A DNA stretch of 64,000 bases, from positions 10,614,368 through 10,678,367 of the forward strand of contig CM056721.1 of assembly GCA_029844215.1 (NCBI GenBank). Direction: 5' to 3'. This document shows, one piece after another, positions 59,301 to 64,000 of the stretch. The notes beneath the pieces are model-generated. The model did not search any database. It was given only the letters and a program-made list of their open reading frames with translations, and was not told the DNA's origin. The first letter of the stretch is position 1. Every line of letters starts with the position of its first letter. The stretch comes from Przewalskia tangutica. Lineage: Eukaryota; Streptophyta; Magnoliopsida; Solanales; Solanaceae. Position numbers and translations under genes: made by a program.

Positions 59301-59495
59301 CTGTTCCAAATTGATATTCTAATATCACTCATGTTGGTTTTTACCAGTTTCGATGATACCAATGCTGACATGTTGCGAATTGCAACAAGAGAAAGTAATG
59401 CAGATGATACATTTAATTTTGATCCAAGAACCATTCAGTGCGAAAAATACTTCAAGGAGACTCACGTTCCCGGATTAGAGAAGTACATTTTCTAA
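56301..59495 (+). pseudogene. Fatty acyl-CoA reductase pseudogene
   Basis: All ten exons of the FAR gene of unit A are recognisable: about 56301-56379, 56481-56581, 56726-56883 (exon 3, first copy), 57236-57419 (exon 3, second copy), 57498-57598, 57694-57886, 57977-58139, 58237-58318, 58465-58734, 59058-59185, 59348-59495. Lesions: the intron 1 donor GT is GA (56380-56381); a CGA codon became TGA at 56501-56503; exon 3 is present twice, the first copy cut short and followed by foreign DNA; one extra A at about 58011 shifts the frame inside the active-site YSFTK motif. Most later exons keep good sites and frames, so decay is recent. A partial transcript is possible but no full enzyme. Confidence 0.93.
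56884..57235. other. Foreign segment between the two exon 3 copies
   Basis: About 350 bp of G-rich sequence with no match in the FAR gene of unit A or elsewhere in the window. The minus strand is open through it for about 115 codons, but the peptide is Pro/Thr/Ser-rich and has no motif I recognise. It contains a repeated short block (AAGGCGTTTTGT and CAGGCGTTTTGT). Confidence 0.7.
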
Positions 59496-60059
59496 GAAAA
59501 CAAAATTATGTGAATAAAGGAGGTTCTCTACTTCCAATAGAAAGCTGTGTTGCAGCTTAGATTCCATTATGTGGGTTTTCAAGTGACTACTTCAGTTCAA
59601 GAAAATATTAGCAGTATTATATGTAAATTATTTCTTTCTGATGCTATTCGAGTACTATATGTAATTATATTTTTCTGATGCTATTCGAGTATTATATGTA
59701 ATAATATTGAAGCACTACTTTTGTTGTTTCACAAATGATTGATAACTACACACCAGCAAAATGAACTCCAGATTTATACAATGTCATTTCATTTTTCAAT
59801 TTATACCAATCCCTTAACAACTCCATTGATCTTATATCTGATGAACCTTTCCTTTTCTCAGCGTGGCAGTTTGAAGCGAAAAATCGCTTCAACTAATAAG
59901 AAAACAATTTAAGAAAAATTGTCGAATTGCTTCCAAGAATCTGATATTTATTATGCATTTGTAATCCAGTAAAATTCAAAAGTTAAACACGATGACGTTT
60001 ACATACAATTTAGCAAGTGTAGTCCAAATTGAAGAAATAGATAATTAGTGAAAGATATC

Positions 60060-60512
60060 TCAAGAAGGATGAACCTTGTTAGAGTGAGAAGAAATGGCTT
60101 TAATAGCAGATTTCATAGAAGCACCAGCAGAGTTAACAGCACCTTCAATATACTTCTTGGCAGCAAATGTAGCAACTTTTTCCATAGTCTTTCCCATCTT
60201 TCTAGCTCTTTCAGCAACACCCACAAGGCTATCATACTCAGTTTTAGCCATCTGGTTCATTTCCTCCTCGAAACGGCGAAATTCATCCATGGCATCTTCC
60301 ATAGCAGTGTTAATATGATCCTCTGCTTCTTTCATGTAATTCTCAGCTTCATCTACTTCCTTTTCTTGATCAAGTTCCATGGCTGCCCAAGCCTTGTAAG
60401 CTTCAACTTCAAAGAGCTTCATGAGATCATCTTCTATGGTGTATGGGTCGAAGTTCTTGTCACAGAGAGCCTGGTCTGAAAGAATGGTGAATTGAGCAAA
60501 AAGAGCCTCCAT
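60060..60512 (-). CDS. Intronless gene for a 150-aa acidic helical protein
   Basis: The frame from ATG 60512 to TGA 60060-60062 gives 150 aa; an upstream ATG at 60617 is unlikely because it would extend over the TATA box. The protein starts MEALFAQFTILSDQAL and is nearly all helical, with long acidic, heptad-like stretches (EKEVDEAENYMKEAEDHI, MDEFRRFEEEMNQMAKTEYD). A basic/alanine-rich end (KYIEGAVNSAGASMKSAI) closes with SNKVHPS. There is no signal peptide or membrane helix. I associate this family, from memory and tentatively, with plant proteins annotated maternal effect embryo arrest 9; the biochemical role is unknown. A fragment of a second copy lies at 18868-18954, and unit A's right border falls at its stop codon. 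Confidence 0.8.
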   Translation of the reverse strand: MEALFAQFTILSDQALCDKNFDPYTIEDDLMKLFEVEAYKAWAAMELDQEKEVDEAENYMKEAEDHINTAMEDAMDEFRRFEEEMNQMAKTEYDSLVGVAERARKMGKTMEKVATFAAKKYIEGAVNSAGASMKSAIKAISSHSNKVHPS

Positions 60513-60557
60513 TTTTGTGAATGGAGAAAAATGTTCTTTTGGATTTGATGATTGGAA

Positions 60558-60565
60558 AGAGTATA
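60558..60565 (-). promoter_or_regulatory. Probable TATA box of the helical-protein gene
   Basis: Reads CTATATAC on the minus strand, 46-53 bp before the chosen start codon. It leaves room for a very short leader and supports the ATG at 60512 over the one at 60617. Confidence 0.55.
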
Positions 60566-60617
60566 TAGAAACAGGAACACCAACTTGGTAAAGGACTGGT
60601 CGATAAGGGCCCTTCAA

Positions 60618-61041
60618 AGCACACCAACGGTTAAGTTGAATTCTCTAGTTACTTTTTTTTTTTTTTTTTACAATCTGATGAGAAACTAAAGAAAATAAAT
60701 AAGTTTTATTTTTGGGGGAATTCGTGGCGCAGTAATTTAAATTGTTACTTAAGTCACTAAACTAGGTCTAGAAAGTCCACTAACTGCTTTTATTATTATT
60801 ATATTAAGCTTTCATGTGCCAACTTTATCTAAGGTCAAGGGAAAGAATAAAAGTTAAACTTACGACAAAATAATTACAAGAGTAAGTACCACCAAGGTTG
60901 CAACAGAGCTATGAATACTTCTTCATACTTAATTAAATGTGTCAAATCCAATTGTTTGAAAGTTGAATCCCCTTTAATAAGAATTGTTTTATCTCAAATG
61001 GAACTTTTTGGCATAAAATTGAATTAATCAAACTATAAAGG
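60618..61041. other. Spacer upstream of the helical-protein gene
   Basis: AT-rich spacer with a run of about 18 T at 60652-60669. No gene or repeat recognised. Confidence 0.4.
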
Positions 61042-62090
61042 TGTTGGAAATTTATTAAACATGAAATAAAGTTAATCCTATTATTTATGATTCGAATAAC
61101 TGAGCTCTGGAACATAGTATACGCCTAGAACTGGTGATGCAGATAATGCGGTATCTGTTGGAATTGGAGCGAATCCAGATGCAATTTACCAAGTCAAAGC
61201 AAGGGGTTGAAAAAGCAAAGCAAGGGGTAGAAAACGTCGTTTTCACACACGTGCACACGTTGTATCAAAGATCGTAAATTTTCTTAGTGGAAGAGATATT
61301 TGTACGTATACAAAATGTTTGAGACATAAGATGATAAACGGTTATTGACAAATGACAATGGTTTCACGTTGGTAAATGAAGGAAGAATGGTACGATGTGT
61401 TAAAGATGAAATGAGTCAGGAATTGCCGAGGGCCGCGGCGCCTCCTCCCTTGAGCCGCGGTGCTTACGACGGGTTTGACTACTGGAATTGAGGTGTCGCG
61501 GCATCCAGGGCCACGGCGCCTGAGACGATGTCTGATCTAGTAAGCTACTGGACATGACGTGCCATGACTCCTCCCAGTAAAGGCCGCGACGCTTGGCTTC
61601 CAAAAGCCACGACGGGAGATAAAAAAAACATGACTCTTGGACTGATTTTGGAGCATTAAACCTCCATTGTTTCCCACATCAATTCAACCATTATTTGACT
61701 GAATTGTAACCCCATATTAAGTGTCATTACGTGGTCATTGAAGGTCATTACTTGGCTGATGAGAAGTCATCTTCTCCACACTATAAATTGGAGTCATTGG
61801 CTCATTTGAAGAACACACTTCAGAATTTCATAATTCTTCTTCCTCTCTTGTCGTCTTCCACACACTCAAAGATCCTTCTTTTATAGTAAACATTTGAGTT
61901 TCCTTTACTCAATTGTTTGTTGATGTTTTATCTTGGGAGACAAGTTGCTAACACACCGTTAAAGAATTAATACGGAACAATATTGTCTTAAAGAAAAATT
62001 GAAAATCAATCAACTCAGCAAACCACTTTCTTGTTTTTTATTTTCCAGATTTGTAAACACTTTGTTGTTGTTGATCTCATTCTCATTTCC
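61042..62090 (+). mobile_element. Solo LTR related to copia-2
   Basis: Starts TGTTGGAAATTTATTAAACATG and follows the copia-2 LTR through the CACGTGCACACGT, GGGCCGCGGCGCC, CTATAAATTGGAGT, CACTCAAAGATCC and TTTATCTTGGGAGA landmarks to about 62090. It holds a private insertion around 61095-61235. No internal region or second LTR follows. I could not identify a clean target duplication, so the right border is approximate. Confidence 0.75.
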
Positions 62091-62682
62091 TTGTAATCGG
62101 AAGCTAGTACCAAATACCAATACCAAGTGGAAAACAAAAAATAAGTAAATTGTCAATAATGAAAATGTCCTGAGGGGTGGTGAAGTGTGGGCCACAAGTG
62201 TTGCATTTTGTCAAAGCCATCAATCCCCATCCTATGCAGGGACAATAATGTAGCTAGTCTAACTTGTAATTATGCTTATTCGATGCAGCCAAATACATAA
62301 CATAATTTATTGTTTAGGGGCAGAAAGTTGAAATCGAATAAAGGCCAGTAGCCTTAATCACTTGTCAACATTAGAGACTTAGAGTCACGCTAAGCTAAGT
62401 CATTGAATGGTTAAATAGAAAATGCTCAGTGAAGGCATTTGAATCACGTCAATAGAAAATGCCTCTCTTCTTATCAGTAAATCCAGATCCCACTTGTTCT
62501 TAATTTAACTGAAGAAGGGACTCCCAGCCCCTACCACATAAACTAGAAATGGAAATGTTCTTCTAGAAACTCGTGATATCATAAAATTAACAAGTATAAC
62601 CACTTGGACAGAGATCTAAATATGTAAAAGAGAGACAATCAAAAATGAAAAGAAAACATATTAGAACAAGAGCATGTGCTCT
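62091..62682. other. Spacer and 3' flank of the mS23-like gene
   Basis: About 590 bp with no reading frame of note. The right part must contain the 3'UTR of the minus-strand gene that stops at 62683. The block at about 62356-62410 (ATTAGAGACTTAGAGTCACGCTAAGCTAAGT) resembles 17980-18010. Confidence 0.45.
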
Positions 62683-63622
62683 TTACCAGCCACCTCCACC
62701 TCTTCTATCTTGCAACTCCGCTTGCCTCTCCTCTTTCAGTTTCTCCACAATTTGAAGAATATCTCGGTTATAGAAACGATCGCGCACAAACTTCCTTTCT
62801 TCAGCTTGTATCTCCTTGATAGCACTTGGATATGGATTAGGAGGTGGTTTCTTCCCTTGAAGTCGTGCAATCTGCTTCAGTCGAGAATATGCTTTCTTTT
62901 TTGCTTTTCTCTCTTCTCGATATTCCATCTATATTAACAAAATCACACAGTATTTAAAAGAGATCCTACAAGAAGATTGAGCCTCAACGAATTTGAATTT
63001 AGAAAGACTAAATACTTACATCAGCAACGGCCATAGCTTCCTCTTCACTGACCCCCTGCTCCTTTAACTCAAGCACCCGCCACCCAAATAGCCGGGCTGG
63101 AGGAGGGTCAAACCCAGAAATCCTGTCAAAAATTCAAAAATATAAGTCTCAGTGGTGCATAAAGGTTACAATCTCGACATGCCAATTATAAAAAATAACG
63201 AAAAAAGACTGGCTTTATCCTCGACTGCACAATACAAGATGTGCTGAGAGTTCTTTTCATATTATGTACATTAGTAGCACCTTTCCCACTTCTTTCCTCA
63301 ATCTGCAGCATATTGCATGTTAAACTATTAAGCCTACACATTAACCTGTGGTTACCCTAAACTAAAGGATCAACAGTACAAACAGAGGCATAGACCTGAA
63401 GAGTAGTTTATTATCAGAGCACGTTTAAATGCTACTTTCTGATGATTGCGAAAGTCAATCAATACATACTAAGAACCATGAATAGGGTTAGAAACATACT
63501 TAATAGCATCCTCGTGTTTAGATTCTGGATGTTTCTGGAAGAACTTCTTGATATAGACATCCTCGGGTAGACAGATGGGTTTCAGTTTCTTCTCGGCACG
63601 AGGGAATGTTGCCGGCGGAGCC
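62683..63622 (-). CDS. mS23-like mitochondrial ribosomal protein, last three exons (5' end outside)
   Basis: Exons (minus strand): 63622-63500, 63122-63020, 62928-62683, with GT-AG borders and agreeing phases; the first begins with the last base of a codon, so at least one upstream exon is missing. The 157-residue part starts APPATFPRAEKKLKPICLPE, has the LPEDVYIKKFFQKHPE stretch, then FDPPPARLFGWRVLELKEQG, a basic helical segment (MEYREERKAKKKAYSRLKQI) and ends QDRRGGGGW. The PED...FF..HP segment followed by PPAR recalls the mS23/Rsm25 family of the mitoribosome small subunit; this assignment is from memory and moderately sure. No lesion was seen. Confidence 0.7.
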
Positions 63623-64000
63623 CTGGATTCAAACAAAATTCCAAGCAACAATCAGCAATTGGAGTACAATTTCACGTTCAAGGCAAAATGGATACACTCA
63701 AGTAAATTCACGCCCAAGAATCCAATGAGCATTCCTAACAAACGATTTCCTTAGACGCCTGTTACAAACCTAAATTGATTGAAAATTATGATAAAAAGAA
63801 TGTGTAGCATTTCTAATACTTATTTGATATGAGGTTGTACACCCACTTTATCATAGTAATAGAACACGGAGAGGTCCTAAATTCAAGTCTCACCACTACT
63901 CATCAACAAAAATATTTCACGTGTTTGGCCCAAGAAAAAGAATTATATCACACCTAAGGACACACATTTGAGATAAATGAAAGATGCCATTTTCTAGCCG
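63623..64000 (-). other. Upstream intron of the mS23-like gene
   Basis: Non-coding sequence leading into the acceptor CAG at 63623-63625. No ATG-led exon in the required phase was found here, so the first exon probably lies beyond the window. Confidence 0.5.

Larger units (their letters stand above)
32723..60063. repeat. Tandem duplication unit B (contains FAR pseudogene and retrotransposon nest)
   Basis: Counterpart of unit A, with the order of blocks kept. Without the copia nest (36215-54928) it is about 8.6 kb. It lacks unit A's tandem array, the LTR/hAT cluster and the TRIM. It keeps an 84-bp stretch (35002-35095) that unit A has lost between 10-bp direct repeats. Confidence 0.88.

Noticed and set aside
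60048..60479. 143-codon plus-strand frame
   Set aside because: Antisense of the helical-protein gene.
62674..62937. 87-codon plus-strand frame
   Set aside because: Antisense of the last exon of the mS23-like gene.
1..64000. CRISPR array, operon, defence or toxin system
   Set aside because: The DNA is plant nuclear: spliced genes and plant retrotransposons. Repeats found are LTRs, MITEs, SINEs and tandem arrays without regular spacers.
1..64000. tRNA genes
   Set aside because: Only tRNA-like pieces inside a SINE and primer-binding sites were seen; no complete cloverleaf was recognised by eye. A tRNAscan run would settle it.

Overview
The window looks like nuclear DNA of a flowering plant, most likely Solanaceae. 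Genes carry GT-AG introns, the DNA is AT-rich and packed with transposons, and one intron holds a SINE that I recognise as the Solanaceae TS family. No bacterial, organellar or viral layout is present. I cannot name the species.

Left part (1-18.95 kb). A hAT-like non-autonomous element (139-840) and a complete but decayed Ty1/copia element (1870-7172, minus strand) precede two ordinary convergent genes: an F-box/LRR gene (plus strand, 3 coding exons, 416 aa, with a 5'UTR intron) and a p24-delta cargo-receptor gene (minus strand, 4 exons, 209 aa). Behind the p24 promoter lie fragments of a CACTA transposon, an Ogre-like LTR, a hAT-like element and a copia 3' end.

Middle and right part (18.95-60.06 kb). 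This is a tandem duplication. Each unit carries the same series: a 5S rRNA/LINE chimera, a SINE with 20-bp target duplications, a Harbinger-like MITE and a fatty acyl-CoA reductase (FAR) gene. Unit A (about 18955-32514) holds an intact-looking FAR gene of 10 exons and 488 aa. Unit B (about 32723-60063) holds a FAR pseudogene with a lost splice donor, a nonsense codon, a frameshift at the active-site motif and a duplicated exon 3 around about 350 bp of foreign DNA. Unit B is long because an 18.7-kb nest of retrotransposons sits in it. That nest is a copia element whose gag is split by a 4.1-kb solo LTR (Ogre-like) and whose integrase is split by a 7.7-kb Ty3/gypsy deletion derivative. Unit A has its own later insertions, including a TRIM element just upstream of FAR whose empty site is preserved in unit B.

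Right end (60.06-64 kb). An intronless gene for a 150-aa acidic helical protein (minus strand) is followed by a solo copia LTR and by the last three exons of a gene resembling mitoribosomal protein mS23 (minus strand, 5' end outside the window).

No CRISPR array, operon or defence-type system is visible. The unusual content is the layered record of duplication, insertion and gene death around FAR, and the 5S-LINE chimera. All exon borders are read by eye from splice consensus and reading frame; copy-to-copy alignments were also made by eye.
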